Assembly: GCF_927798215.1 (NCBI RefSeq)
Contig: NZ_CAKMMW010000032.1
Span: 1-64,000, forward strand
From: Paenibacillus_E allorhizoplanae
Lineage (GTDB): Bacteria > Bacillota > Bacilli > Paenibacillales > NBRC-103111
DNA: 64,000 bases
Direction: 5' to 3'
Positions 49,739 through 58,703 of this stretch are shown here, piece by piece (position 1 is the first letter of the stretch; every line of letters starts with the position of its first letter). The notes below the pieces were generated by a model. That model was given only the letters and a program-made list of their open reading frames with translations. It made no database searches and was not told the origin of the DNA. The translations under genes were made by a program, and so were the position numbers.

Positions 49739-50677
49739 ATGGAAGCCTTAGCATTAGAGCGCAAAGCGGAACAAAACCGCGAGCTCAAAGAACGACTGTT
49801 GCAATTGAAGAAAGAACGGAATGCCATTATTCTTGCTCATTATTATCAGCGTGACGAAGTTCAAGAGGTAGCGGATTTTCGAGGAGATTCCTTTTTGCTT
49901 GCTCAGAAGGCGGCACAAACCGATGCGGATGTCATCGTATTCTGTGGTGTTCATTTCATGGGGGAAAGCGCGAAGATTCTTGCACCCAATAAAACCGTAA
50001 TTATTCCAGACGAACGGGCTGGTTGCCCGATGGCAGATATGGTGAATGTTGAAGGTCTACGTGCCCTTAAACGCCAGCATCCGAATGCCAAAGTCGTTGC
50101 TTATATTAATACTTCGGCTGATGTGAAGTCCGAAACCGATATTTGTTGTACTTCTGCGAATGCGATCAATGTCATCAATTCCGTCGATTCAGATGAGATT
50201 ATCTGGGTACCGGATAAAAATTTGGGTGACTATGTATCAAAATTCACAAGCAAAAAAGTGATCATTTGGGAAGGCTACTGCAATACGCATGATATGCTGA
50301 CTGTTAAAGATGTAGAAGAAATGAGAGCGCAATATCCGAATGCGCAATTCGTTGTTCATCCTGAATGTCGCCCAGAAGTAGTGAAGCTCGGGGACTTCGT
50401 AGGCAGCACGACGGCGATTATTAAATACTGCAAAGAGTCCGACTGCCAAGAGTTTATTGTAGGGACAGAAGATGGAACCGGTTATCAGTTGCGTCTAGAT
50501 AGCCCTAATAAGAAATTTCATTTTGCAACGAAATACTTAGTTTGCCCTAATATGAAAGTGAACAATTTGAAGAAAATCGTGAAGTGTCTTGAGACGATGC
50601 AACCAGAGATTTATGTACCAGAAGACGTAGCTGATAAAGCAAGATTGTCCTTGGAGCGCATGTTACAAGTTAAGTAG
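49739..50677 (+). CDS. nadA: Quinolinate synthase
   Basis: NadA (312 residues) condenses iminoaspartate with dihydroxyacetone phosphate to quinolinate, using a [4Fe-4S] cluster. AIILAHYYQRDEVQEVADFRGDS, FCGVHFMGESAKIL, ICCTSANA, HPECRPEV and LVCPNMKVNNL are conserved and contain the cluster cysteines. It is shorter than the B. subtilis protein but in the range of the compact NadA type. ATG follows GGGGAGG. Order nadA-nadB-nadC differs from B. subtilis, where nadB is divergent from its neighbours. Confidence 0.95.
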   Translation: MEALALERKAEQNRELKERLLQLKKERNAIILAHYYQRDEVQEVADFRGDSFLLAQKAAQTDADVIVFCGVHFMGESAKILAPNKTVIIPDERAGCPMADMVNVEGLRALKRQHPNAKVVAYINTSADVKSETDICCTSANAINVINSVDSDEIIWVPDKNLGDYVSKFTSKKVIIWEGYCNTHDMLTVKDVEEMRAQYPNAQFVVHPECRPEVVKLGDFVGSTTAIIKYCKESDCQEFIVGTEDGTGYQLRLDSPNKKFHFATKYLVCPNMKVNNLKKIVKCLETMQPEIYVPEDVADKARLSLERMLQVK

Positions 50678-50708
50678 CATGCGCTACTCTCTTGTTTTGA
50701 ATAGGTGC

Positions 50709-50779
50709 CCTCGTAAAGCAAGGCTAGATCGATCCATAAGTGAAGCGAATTGTGGACGAACTGACGTTGCTTTTCGAGG
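50709..50779 (+). other. Long-range stem between nadA and nadB
   Basis: CCTCGTAAAGCAA (50709-50721) pairs with TTGCTTTTCGAGG (50767-50779), 12 of 13 pairs with one T-T mismatch, enclosing a 45-base loop. There is no T tract, so it is not a simple terminator. It ends 29 bases before the nadB ATG and may act on nadB expression or as an mRNA processing point. Confidence 0.5.
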
Positions 50780-50808
50780 TATTAATGGTGGAGAACAGGT
50801 GAAACGTC

Positions 50809-52419
50809 ATGATTCCTAGATATCTCGTAGATGTTGATTTAGATTCTATTCCTCATATACATACGGATGTAATTGTTATTGGTGCAGGTATAGCGGGGTT
50901 ATTCGCGGCGCTTCGTGCCAGCGAGACTAAAAAAGTGCTCATGATTACGAAGAAATCTCTCCTGGATAGCAACACACGCTATGCGCAAGGCGGGATTGCT
51001 GCCGTAATCTCAGATGAAGATTCACCGGAATATCATCGTCAGGATACTGTGATCGCTGGCGCTGGACTCTGTTCAACAGAAGCTGTTGATGTACTTGTTC
51101 ATGAAGGGCCAGAAGGCGTTCAAGATTTGATTCGAATGGGAACCCAGTTCGATCTAGAGAACGGGGAATTTGCTTTGACGAAGGAAGGAGCACATAGTCA
51201 GCGTCGAATTTTGCACTCCAATGGCGATGCGACTGGTGCGGAAATCGTCAGAGCTCTTTCGGAGCGTACGAAGCAAGATCCGAATATTGAAATCTGGGAC
51301 GACCACTTTGTGATCGACCTGATTACCCAAGACGGCGAATGCTACGGCGCGCTCGTTCAGAAACCAAACGGACAGCGAGTGTTTGTGCGTGGCAACGCCA
51401 CAATCCTTTGCTCTGGTGGCGCGGGACAGCTGTTCCGTTACACAACGAATCCGGACATCGCTACAGGTGATGGGATTGCGATAGCCCACCGCGCTGGCGC
51501 ACAAATTCAGGATGTGGAATTCATTCAATTCCACCCAACAGCGCTATGCTACCCAGGCGCACCGCGGTTTCTGATCTCCGAAGCGGTGCGAGGAGAAGGT
51601 GCCTATTTGCGCAACATCAAAGGAGAGCGCTTCATGGAGCGCTATCATCCACAATTAGAGCTAGCGCCAAGGGATGTTGTCGCACGTGCCATTGTTGACG
51701 AGATGGAGAACTGTAAGTCAACCTTTGTCTACATTGACATTACGCATGAATCCGAAGAATTGATTAAACATCGCTTCCCAACGATATATGAATATTGCTT
51801 GAATTATGGACTCGATATGAGCACGGATTGGATTCCAGTTGCCCCAGCAGCGCATTATATGATGGGCGGCGTAAAAACGGATCTATACGGAGAAACCAAA
51901 GTTCGTCGCCTATTTGCATGTGGTGAAGTTTCATCTACAGGCGTACACGGTGCAAACCGTTTAGCGAGCAACTCGTTATCGGAAGCCATTGTATTCGGAC
52001 GTCGAATTATTGAACGTATCCAAGAGCTACCTGCCCTACAAGGGGATATTCAGATCCGTTCGGCTTCCGAAGCCCCTCGGACGGAGATCCCGAATCAAGC
52101 CGTTGTAGAGAAAAAATTGAAGCTTCAGAAAGTCATGCTCCGTTACGCAGGTCTTAAGCGCTCTGCCAAAGGCTTGCAGAAGGGTTATGAGGAATTGGCG
52201 AGACAATTGTCGATATTTGATTCGTTGATGACCAAACGTGAAGAGTATGAGTTTGCTAATTTACTTAACGTAGCCCTTTTAACAACGACAGCAGCATTAA
52301 CCCGTGAGGAAAGTCGCGGCGGTCACTACCGAGAAGATTTCCCGGATCGGGATGACTTGGTATGGAGGAAGCATATAGTTTTCCAGCGCGGGGAAGATAG
52401 GATTGAGGAGTGGATCTAG
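50809..52419 (+). CDS. nadB: L-aspartate oxidase
   Basis: NadB (536 residues) oxidises L-aspartate to iminoaspartate, the first step to NAD. It is a flavoprotein: VIVIGAGIAGLFAALRA binds FAD, and RYAQGGIAAVI, HSNGDATG, QFHPTAL, EAVRGEGAYLRN and GVHGANRLASNSLSEAIVFG are conserved with the succinate dehydrogenase flavoprotein family. ATG 50809 follows a modest GGTG. Its end is followed directly by nadC. Confidence 0.96.
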   Translation: MIPRYLVDVDLDSIPHIHTDVIVIGAGIAGLFAALRASETKKVLMITKKSLLDSNTRYAQGGIAAVISDEDSPEYHRQDTVIAGAGLCSTEAVDVLVHEGPEGVQDLIRMGTQFDLENGEFALTKEGAHSQRRILHSNGDATGAEIVRALSERTKQDPNIEIWDDHFVIDLITQDGECYGALVQKPNGQRVFVRGNATILCSGGAGQLFRYTTNPDIATGDGIAIAHRAGAQIQDVEFIQFHPTALCYPGAPRFLISEAVRGEGAYLRNIKGERFMERYHPQLELAPRDVVARAIVDEMENCKSTFVYIDITHESEELIKHRFPTIYEYCLNYGLDMSTDWIPVAPAAHYMMGGVKTDLYGETKVRRLFACGEVSSTGVHGANRLASNSLSEAIVFGRRIIERIQELPALQGDIQIRSASEAPRTEIPNQAVVEKKLKLQKVMLRYAGLKRSAKGLQKGYEELARQLSIFDSLMTKREEYEFANLLNVALLTTTAALTREESRGGHYREDFPDRDDLVWRKHIVFQRGEDRIEEWI

Positions 52420-52420
52420 A

Positions 52421-53290
52421 ATGTTAGAAATAAATATGGAAATCGTTCGGAAGCAAATTCGCCTTTGGCTTGAAGAAGATATCGGCACTGGCGATGTCAC
52501 GACTCTGACAACAATCCCTTTGGAACAAGTATCCAAAGGGATTATCCACGTCAAAGAAGATGGAATCGTCTGTGGGCTTCGCATCGCACAGGAGGTTTTT
52601 GCTGTGATCGATGCTTCTCTTCGTTTTGAAACAAAAGTGGTCGAAGGATCGTCTGTTAATAAAGGGACCATACTAGCTGAAGTGGAAGGCAATACACGAA
52701 GTATCCTATTGGGCGAGCGATTAAGTCTGAATTTGATGCAACGATTGTCGGGGATCGCCACGAAGACGCATGAATTTGTGGTTGCTTTAGAAGGCTTGCC
52801 TACCAGACTGGTTGACACACGCAAAACAACGCCTGGACACAGATTGCTTGAGAAATATGCAGTGCGCGTTGGTGGTGGTTACAATCATCGTTTCGGTCTC
52901 TATGATGCGGTTATGATCAAAGATAATCATATCAAAGGCTCTGGTGGCATTACCCAAGCGGTTCAAGCAGCTCGTCAGAACATTCCCCACACGATGAAGA
53001 TCGAGGTGGAAGTTGAGAATTTCGAGCAGCTTCATGAAGCGCTCCAAGCCCATGCGGATATCATCATGTTGGACAATATGGCTCCAGCTCAAATGAAAGA
53101 AGCAGTTTCGATAATTAAAAGCAAAGCGCCGCATATTGTAGTAGAAGGGTCAGGTTCGGTCACCCCGCAAACGATTAAAGCAATGGCAGAAACGGGTGTA
53201 GACGTGATTTCTGTTGGACGACTGACGTACTCGGTGGCAGCGCTCGATATTTCATTAGATCTGAATGAGCGGAAGGAGACGGCACTATGA
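52421..53290 (+). CDS. nadC: Nicotinate-nucleotide pyrophosphorylase (carboxylating)
   Basis: NadC (289 residues, as in B. subtilis) converts quinolinate and PRPP to nicotinate mononucleotide. WLEEDIGTGDVTT, LMQRLSGIATKTHEFV, DTRKTTPGHRLLEKYAVRVGGGYNHRFGL and IEVEVENFEQL are diagnostic. I chose ATG 52421, ten bases after GAGGAG; the frame extends to 52403 inside nadB. It overlaps coaX by four bases (ATGA). Confidence 0.96.
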   Translation: MLEINMEIVRKQIRLWLEEDIGTGDVTTLTTIPLEQVSKGIIHVKEDGIVCGLRIAQEVFAVIDASLRFETKVVEGSSVNKGTILAEVEGNTRSILLGERLSLNLMQRLSGIATKTHEFVVALEGLPTRLVDTRKTTPGHRLLEKYAVRVGGGYNHRFGLYDAVMIKDNHIKGSGGITQAVQAARQNIPHTMKIEVEVENFEQLHEALQAHADIIMLDNMAPAQMKEAVSIIKSKAPHIVVEGSGSVTPQTIKAMAETGVDVISVGRLTYSVAALDISLDLNERKETAL

Positions 53291-54051
53291 TTCTCGTTAT
53301 CGATGTCGGGAATACCAACATAGTGCTTGGCCTCTACCAAGAACGTACGCTCTTGCATCATTGGCGGGTAAGCACGAATCGGTCGGCTACCGTAGATGAG
53401 TATGGCATGCAGCTGCACAGTTTGTTCCAACACTCGGGTATTTCCTTTGCGCAAGTAGAGGGTGTCATTATTTCATCTGTCGTGCCCCCGTTGATGAATG
53501 CGATGGAAAACCTCTGCTTACACTACTTGAAAAGGGCGCCGTTTATCGTAGGACCAGGGATCAAAACAGGATTGAATGTCCGTGTAGACAATCCGAAGGA
53601 AGTTGGCGCGGATCGGATCGTGAATGCGGTAGCGGCGTTGGAGCTATATGGAGCTCCGTGTATTATCGTCGATTTCGGCACAGCTACAACTTACGATTAT
53701 ATTGATTCCTCAGGGCAACTAGTGGGATGCGCCATTGCGCCAGGCATTGGGATCTCCACCGAGGCTTTGTATCAGAAAGCCGCGAAGCTGCCCCGCATTG
53801 AGCTGGTTAAGCCGAAAAGTGTAGTCGGTCGAAATACCGTTGCGGCTATGCAAGCGGGAATTATTTATGGGTATGTTGGCCAAGTGGACGGGATCGTCGG
53901 ACGGGTCATTCAAGAGTTTAATGTAAATCCTACAGTTATCGCGACGGGTGGATTGGCTGAGCTTATTTCCAGTGAGTCACGGACGATTCAAGTCGTCAAC
54001 CCTTTGCTTACCTTACAAGGTTTACAAATGATTTATGAGAAGAATGTTTAG
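53287..54051 (+). CDS. coaX: Type III pantothenate kinase
   Basis: CoaX (254 residues), the first enzyme of CoA synthesis. The ASKHA-fold phosphate loop is LVIDVGNTNIVLGLY; VDNPKEVGADRIVNAVAA, VDFGTATTYDYI and GCAIAPGIGISTEALYQKAAKLP are conserved. Type III kinases need a monovalent cation and are not feedback-inhibited by CoA. Its ATG overlaps the nadC stop, so NAD and CoA synthesis are co-expressed. Confidence 0.96.
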   Translation: MILVIDVGNTNIVLGLYQERTLLHHWRVSTNRSATVDEYGMQLHSLFQHSGISFAQVEGVIISSVVPPLMNAMENLCLHYLKRAPFIVGPGIKTGLNVRVDNPKEVGADRIVNAVAALELYGAPCIIVDFGTATTYDYIDSSGQLVGCAIAPGIGISTEALYQKAAKLPRIELVKPKSVVGRNTVAAMQAGIIYGYVGQVDGIVGRVIQEFNVNPTVIATGGLAELISSESRTIQVVNPLLTLQGLQMIYEKNV

Positions 54052-54075
54052 GTTGTTTAAAGGAAGGACATGGAC

Positions 54076-54951
54076 ATGACTGATTATTTAATTCGAGGAA
54101 CAGCGCTAGATGGGCGCGTACGCGCGTTCGCTGTTCAGACGACGCACCTAACGGAAGAGCTTAGTCAAAGGCATCAAACGACACCAACAGCGACAGCTGC
54201 CTTAGGAAGAACAGCCGCGGCAGCGCTTCTTATAGCTGCAATGCTCAAGGGAGAGGAACATCTCATTGTGCAAGTCAAAGGAGATGGCCCGATCGGGCAA
54301 ATTGTGGTTGATGCCAATGCGAAGGGTGAAGTGCGTGGATACGTAGATAATCCTTTGGTAGATCCGCCTCTCAAAGAGAACGGTAAGTTAGATGTTGCTG
54401 CTGCCGTAGGCACAGACGGTTTTTTATACATAACAAAAGATCTTGGCATGAAAGAGCCTTATAAAGGAAGTGTTCCTTTAATTTCAGGTGAATTGGCAGA
54501 AGATTTTACCTATTATTTTGCAAAATCGGAACAAACACCTTCGGCTGTCGCGCTTGGCGTTTTGGTGAATACGGACCATACGATCCTTGCTTCGGGGGGA
54601 TTTGTGATTCAGTTGCTTCCAGGTTTAACAAATAGTGAAATTGATGAGATTGAAGCGATGTTAGGCCAAATCCCGACGTTCACGCACATGTTAGGCGGAG
54701 GATTGAATTTAGAAGAAATTTTACAAACCGTACTCCCCTCCTTCCGTAAGCTTGACGAGATGGACGTCATGTTCCGCTGCAAATGCAGTAGGGAGAAAGT
54801 GGAGTCTACCTTGATTTCACTAGGCAAAAAAGAACTTCAAGAAATGCTGGAAGAAGAGGGAGTTGCCGAAGTTGTTTGCCATTTCTGTAATGAAGCTTAC
54901 CGGTATGAAGGAGAAGATTTACAACGGATGATTGATCTGCAAGCGTGGTAA
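54076..54951 (+). CDS. hslO: Redox-regulated chaperone Hsp33
   Basis: Hsp33 (291 residues, as in B. subtilis) is a holdase activated by oxidation. The four zinc cysteines are at the C terminus: CKC in FRCKCSREK and CHFC in VVCHFCNEAYRY. PTATAALGRTAAAALLIAAMLKG, GDGPIGQIVVDANAKGEVRGYV and SGELAEDFTYYFAKSEQTPSAVALGVLV are family blocks. I chose ATG 54076, about eight bases after GGAAGG; ATG 54070 lies too near the SD. Confidence 0.95.
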   Translation: MTDYLIRGTALDGRVRAFAVQTTHLTEELSQRHQTTPTATAALGRTAAAALLIAAMLKGEEHLIVQVKGDGPIGQIVVDANAKGEVRGYVDNPLVDPPLKENGKLDVAAAVGTDGFLYITKDLGMKEPYKGSVPLISGELAEDFTYYFAKSEQTPSAVALGVLVNTDHTILASGGFVIQLLPGLTNSEIDEIEAMLGQIPTFTHMLGGGLNLEEILQTVLPSFRKLDEMDVMFRCKCSREKVESTLISLGKKELQEMLEEEGVAEVVCHFCNEAYRYEGEDLQRMIDLQAW

Positions 54952-55016
54952 TCTGCTTGATTTAGCTCATGAATACAGGTGCAAGCAGCAATATGGAAGT
55001 AAAAGAGGGAAATAGG

Positions 55017-55967
55017 ATGCGCAATGTAAAGCGATTGTGGGGAGTCATCATCGCGATGGCGATATGCATTCTCGTGCTCGCATCCTTGCTGATCAGTCAT
55101 GCCATCAACCAATCAGAACCAAGACAATCACCGGAGCCAGAACAGCAGGGTGAGAAAAAGCATACACGAGTTATCGCCAAAATTGGAAATCGTGAAATTA
55201 CTATGGATGAGCTCGAATCAGCGCTCGCACGCCATTATGGCCCAGAGCAGCTAAGTCAAATGCTGGATCGTGAAGTAATTCGCCTAGAGGGAAATGAGTC
55301 GGGGATTAAGGTAGAGAGTGCGGAAATCAATCGTGAGCTGAAAAGGATGCAGCAAGGGTACGAAAGTGAACAGCAGTTTTATGACTCCATGCAAAGTCAA
55401 TTGGGGATGTCTGAGGAGGAGATCCAAGAGGATGTATCGAATAAGTTGTTACTTGAGAAGCTAGCAACGGCATCTATTCACATCTCTGATACTCAGGTTG
55501 ATACATACATAAAGTCCCATGCAGATGAGTTTGAACAAGAGACAGAATACAACATTCAGCAAATCATTGTATCCACGAAGGAACAAGCAACGAAAGTCAT
55601 TGCGGAACTAGCCAAAGGGGAGAGTTTTGGGATTCTTGCCAGAGATCGATCCATTGATGATGCCACCAATAACACTGGTGGTGATTTGGGTTGGATTGAA
55701 GGGGATGATCCTTTTGTGGAGGCTCCGATCTTAGAGGCAGCGAAATTGCTGAAGGTCGGCGAAGTTAGCAAGCCCATCCCTGTTTTACAAGGATTTGCCG
55801 TCGTATTACTCAAGAGTAGACGGGACAAAAAGAATCCGGATCTGGTGTTCATTCGGGAGAATGTACGTAGGGAGCTTGCGTTGCAACAAGCACCTCCATT
55901 GAAAGATTTTGTCGCTCAACTAAGGGGTAAATGGAAGGTTAGTGTGTTGGATCCAACACTCCGATAA
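55017..55967 (+). CDS. Membrane-anchored parvulin-type peptidyl-prolyl isomerase (YacD-like)
   Basis: A 316-residue protein at the position of B. subtilis yacD. One membrane segment (about residues 7-27, with no lipobox Cys) is followed by a SurA_N-like helical region and a parvulin domain (about 185-275: YNIQQIIVSTKEQATKVIAELAKGESF, STDDATNNTGGDLGW-like loop, ILQGFAVVLL-like end). It is probably an extracytoplasmic foldase, the second in this window. ATG 55017 is preceded by GAGGG; the open frame to 54969 has no SD. Confidence 0.86.
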   Translation: MRNVKRLWGVIIAMAICILVLASLLISHAINQSEPRQSPEPEQQGEKKHTRVIAKIGNREITMDELESALARHYGPEQLSQMLDREVIRLEGNESGIKVESAEINRELKRMQQGYESEQQFYDSMQSQLGMSEEEIQEDVSNKLLLEKLATASIHISDTQVDTYIKSHADEFEQETEYNIQQIIVSTKEQATKVIAELAKGESFGILARDRSIDDATNNTGGDLGWIEGDDPFVEAPILEAAKLLKVGEVSKPIPVLQGFAVVLLKSRRDKKNPDLVFIRENVRRELALQQAPPLKDFVAQLRGKWKVSVLDPTLR

Positions 55968-55985
55968 GGGATTGTGAGAAATTGA

Positions 55986-56049
55986 TTGACAACCTGTAAG
56001 TGCATTGTTAAGATTAGTATAATTAATACCGACTAATTAACTCGGAAAT
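55986..56049 (+). promoter_or_regulatory. cysK promoter with Rrf2-type (CymR-like) operator
   Basis: TTGACA (55986-55991), 17 bases, TAAGAT (56009-56014). Just downstream, ATACCGACTAATTAACTCGG (56026-56045) is an imperfect palindrome with the GACTAAWW..A.TC pattern of Rrf2-family operators. In B. subtilis the Rrf2 regulator CymR controls cysteine genes and works in complex with CysK itself. It overlaps the likely transcription start. Confidence 0.62.
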
Positions 56050-56078
56050 CATTAAACTTAATCTGGAGGGGAAATATT

Positions 56079-57020
56079 ATGGCAAGATTAGTACAAAGCA
56101 TTACGGATTTGATTGGAGATACACCACTAGTTCGTTTGAACCGTGTTGTACCAGAAGGCAGTGCAGAGGTTTATGTGAAACTAGAATACCAAAATCCAGG
56201 TGCTAGCGTAAAAGACCGTATTGCCATCTCCATGATCGAAGTTGCCGAGCAAGAAGGCAAATTGAAGCCAGGTGACACAATTGTAGAACCAACGAGTGGT
56301 AACACAGGAATCGGGATTGCGTTGGTGGCAGCAGCTAAAGGATATAAAGCTATCCTAGTTATGCCAGAAACAATGTCATTGGAGAGACGTAACCTGCTTC
56401 GCGCTTACGGTGCACAGCTCGTTCTAACTCCTGGAGCAGAAGGCATGAAGGGCGCAATTAAACGTGCGGAAGAACTTCAAGCTGAGAATCCTTCCTACTT
56501 CATCCCACAACAATTTAAGAACCAAGCGAATGTGAAGGTTCACCGTGAAACGACAGGACCTGAAATCGTGGAAGCGATCAACGCACATGATGGGAAACTG
56601 GATGCTTTCATTTCCGGTATCGGTACAGGTGGTACAATCACAGGTGCAGGTGGCGTTTTGAAAGAAAACTTCCCGAACATCAAAATTTATGCAATTGAAC
56701 CTGCGGCATCCCCAGTTCTTTCTGGTGGTAAGCCAGGTCCTCATAAAATTCAAGGTATCGGCGCAGGCTTTGTTCCTGATATTTTGAACACGAATGTGTA
56801 CGATGAAATTATTGCCGTTGAGAACGAAGATGCGTTCGAAACTTCACGCCGTGTTGCCAAAGAAGAAGGTATTCTTGGCGGAATTTCCTCCGGTGCCGCG
56901 ATTTTCGCAGCATTGAAAGTTGCTAAAGAGCTAGGCGCTGGCAAACGTGTTGTTGCTGTAATTCCGAGTAACGGTGAGCGTTACCTTTCTACGCCTTTGT
57001 ACCAATTCGAAGAGCAATAA
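56079..57020 (+). CDS. cysK: Cysteine synthase A (O-acetylserine sulfhydrylase)
   Basis: CysK (313 residues) makes cysteine from O-acetylserine and sulfide with PLP. The cofactor lysine is in NPGASVKDRIA; TSGNTGIGIALVAAAKGYKAILVMPETMS binds substrate and phosphate; GIGTGGTITGAGGVLKE and GISSGAA are conserved. ATG 56079 follows GGAGGGG. In other Firmicutes CysK also binds and activates the repressor CymR. A terminator follows, separating it from the folate operon. Confidence 0.97.
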   Translation: MARLVQSITDLIGDTPLVRLNRVVPEGSAEVYVKLEYQNPGASVKDRIAISMIEVAEQEGKLKPGDTIVEPTSGNTGIGIALVAAAKGYKAILVMPETMSLERRNLLRAYGAQLVLTPGAEGMKGAIKRAEELQAENPSYFIPQQFKNQANVKVHRETTGPEIVEAINAHDGKLDAFISGIGTGGTITGAGGVLKENFPNIKIYAIEPAASPVLSGGKPGPHKIQGIGAGFVPDILNTNVYDEIIAVENEDAFETSRRVAKEEGILGGISSGAAIFAALKVAKELGAGKRVVAVIPSNGERYLSTPLYQFEEQ

Positions 57021-57046
57021 GATCAAGTTGCATTGTCAAAAAGATC

Positions 57047-57080
57047 AAGCCTTCAGCTATTACAGCTGGGGCTTTTTTTC
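57047..57080 (+). terminator. Intrinsic terminator after cysK
   Basis: AGCC-TTC-AGCT - ATTAC - AGCT-GGG-GCT then TTTTTTT. Confidence 0.8.
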
Positions 57081-57139
57081 TGTATAGGGTTGGAGTATAC
57101 TAATGGACAACGAATTAACGGATTTTAAGGAGCGCAAGT

Positions 57140-58669
57140 ATGATCTTAACTACAGTGGAACAATGGCAGGAGTGGTCTTCTAGCTACAACATGCTGCCGT
57201 ATGTAATCAAATTAGGCTTAGCCGATGATCGAATTGCCTCGTGGGAAGACGCATGGAAAGAAGCTTCACCAGATTCCTTCGTACTTGAAAGTGGGAAAGG
57301 TGGACGCTATACGCACTTTGGGCTGCATCCCTTTTCTACTGTGCGGGGTACAGGTTTGAAAGCAGAAATCAAAGGTCATTCGACCTCGACGATCACACAC
57401 CTGCAAGGGAAGCCGCTCGACATCGTTAAGCAGTGGATGTCCGCTTATCATAGTCCGAAAGTCCAAGGTGCGCCCAAATTTGTCGGTGGCTGCGTGGGCT
57501 ATTGGAGCTACGATGTGATTCGCACCATTGAGAAACTGCCAGAGCAAGCGCAGGATGATCTTCCGATCCCTGATTACTGCTTCGCTATGTATGATCAGGT
57601 GTGGACCTTGGATCATACGGAGAAGAGCCTGTACATCGCTGTGCATATGCCCTGCTCCCCAACTGCAGACCTCAGCGAGCTCTACGCGCAAGCGCACGCT
57701 CGCGCCGAATCCATGCTCGTCCGCTGGCACGCGATCCGCGCCGGCAACTGGTCCGGCACACCGCTGAGCGGTGCCGACCAACCGGTGATGGCGCACGAGC
57801 AGCTGCACATCGACGTCGAAAGCATCGCAGGCATTCAGCCTGCTTTCGACAAAGCCGAGTTCATGGCTGCGGTGGAGCGCATCCAAGCCTACATCTCCCA
57901 AGGTGACGTGTTCCAAGTCAACTTGTCGGTCAGACAGAGCCGGCAGCTGCGCACAACGCCGGAGGAGATTTACGAGGCGCTGCGCATCGTAAATCCTTCT
58001 CCCTACATGGGCTTGCTGCGCTTCGCAGGCTTCGCCCTTGTCTCCGGCTCGCCAGAGCTGCTCGTGCAGCTCGAGGACGGCGTCCTGCGGACGCGTCCGA
58101 TCGCTGGCACGCGCCCGCGCGGCAAGGACGCGCAGGATGATCTGCGCCTGGCCGGCGAGCTCATCCACAACGACAAAGAGCGTGCCGAGCACGTCATGCT
58201 GGTCGACCTCGAGCGCAACGACATGGGCCGTATCTCGCGATATGGTTCCGTCCATGTGAAAGACTTCATGGTCATCGAATACTATTCCCATGTAATGCAT
58301 ATCGTCTCCGAAGTCGTCAGCGAATTGGCCGAGGGTAAGGACGCCTATGATGTCATTGCGGCAACCTTCCCTGGTGGTACGATTACAGGCGCGCCGAAGA
58401 TTCGCTGCATGGAAATCATTGAAGAACTAGAGCCAGTACGTCGTGGTCCTTACACGGGTTCAATGGGATGGATTGACTATAACGGCAATATGGAATTTAA
58501 TATTATTATACGCACGTTAGTAGCGGTTGAAGGGATGGGGCATATTCAAGCAGGAGCGGGGATCGTCATAGATTCCATACCAGAGCGCGAATATATCGAA
58601 TCCTTGAACAAGGCCAAAGCGATGTGGAAAGCAATTGAGTATAGCGAGCGGAGCATGAGCCGAGCTTAA
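57140..58669 (+). CDS. pabB: Aminodeoxychorismate synthase component I
   Basis: PabB (509 residues) aminates chorismate to ADC for p-aminobenzoate. The chorismate-binding domain has RPIAGTRPRG, ELIHNDKERAEHVMLVDLERNDMGR, FPGGTITGAPKIRCMEIIEELEP and RGPYTGSMGWI. The PIAGT motif has Ala, as in anthranilate synthase, where E. coli PabB has a catalytic Lys. Assignment to PabB rather than TrpE rests on the following pabA-pabC-fol genes. DNA at about 57650-58250 is very GC-rich compared with both ends of the gene. ATG 57140 follows AAGGAG. Confidence 0.92.
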   Translation: MILTTVEQWQEWSSSYNMLPYVIKLGLADDRIASWEDAWKEASPDSFVLESGKGGRYTHFGLHPFSTVRGTGLKAEIKGHSTSTITHLQGKPLDIVKQWMSAYHSPKVQGAPKFVGGCVGYWSYDVIRTIEKLPEQAQDDLPIPDYCFAMYDQVWTLDHTEKSLYIAVHMPCSPTADLSELYAQAHARAESMLVRWHAIRAGNWSGTPLSGADQPVMAHEQLHIDVESIAGIQPAFDKAEFMAAVERIQAYISQGDVFQVNLSVRQSRQLRTTPEEIYEALRIVNPSPYMGLLRFAGFALVSGSPELLVQLEDGVLRTRPIAGTRPRGKDAQDDLRLAGELIHNDKERAEHVMLVDLERNDMGRISRYGSVHVKDFMVIEYYSHVMHIVSEVVSELAEGKDAYDVIAATFPGGTITGAPKIRCMEIIEELEPVRRGPYTGSMGWIDYNGNMEFNIIIRTLVAVEGMGHIQAGAGIVIDSIPEREYIESLNKAKAMWKAIEYSERSMSRA

Positions 58670-58703
58670 GCCCGAGTGGGCTGAGACGAAAGGGGAGCTT
58701 AGA

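Noticed and set aside
57266..58300. 344-codon open frame on the minus strand inside pabB
   Set aside because: It is antisense to a complete, conserved gene. The GC-rich patch removes stop codons in the opposite frame. Its product shows no family features.
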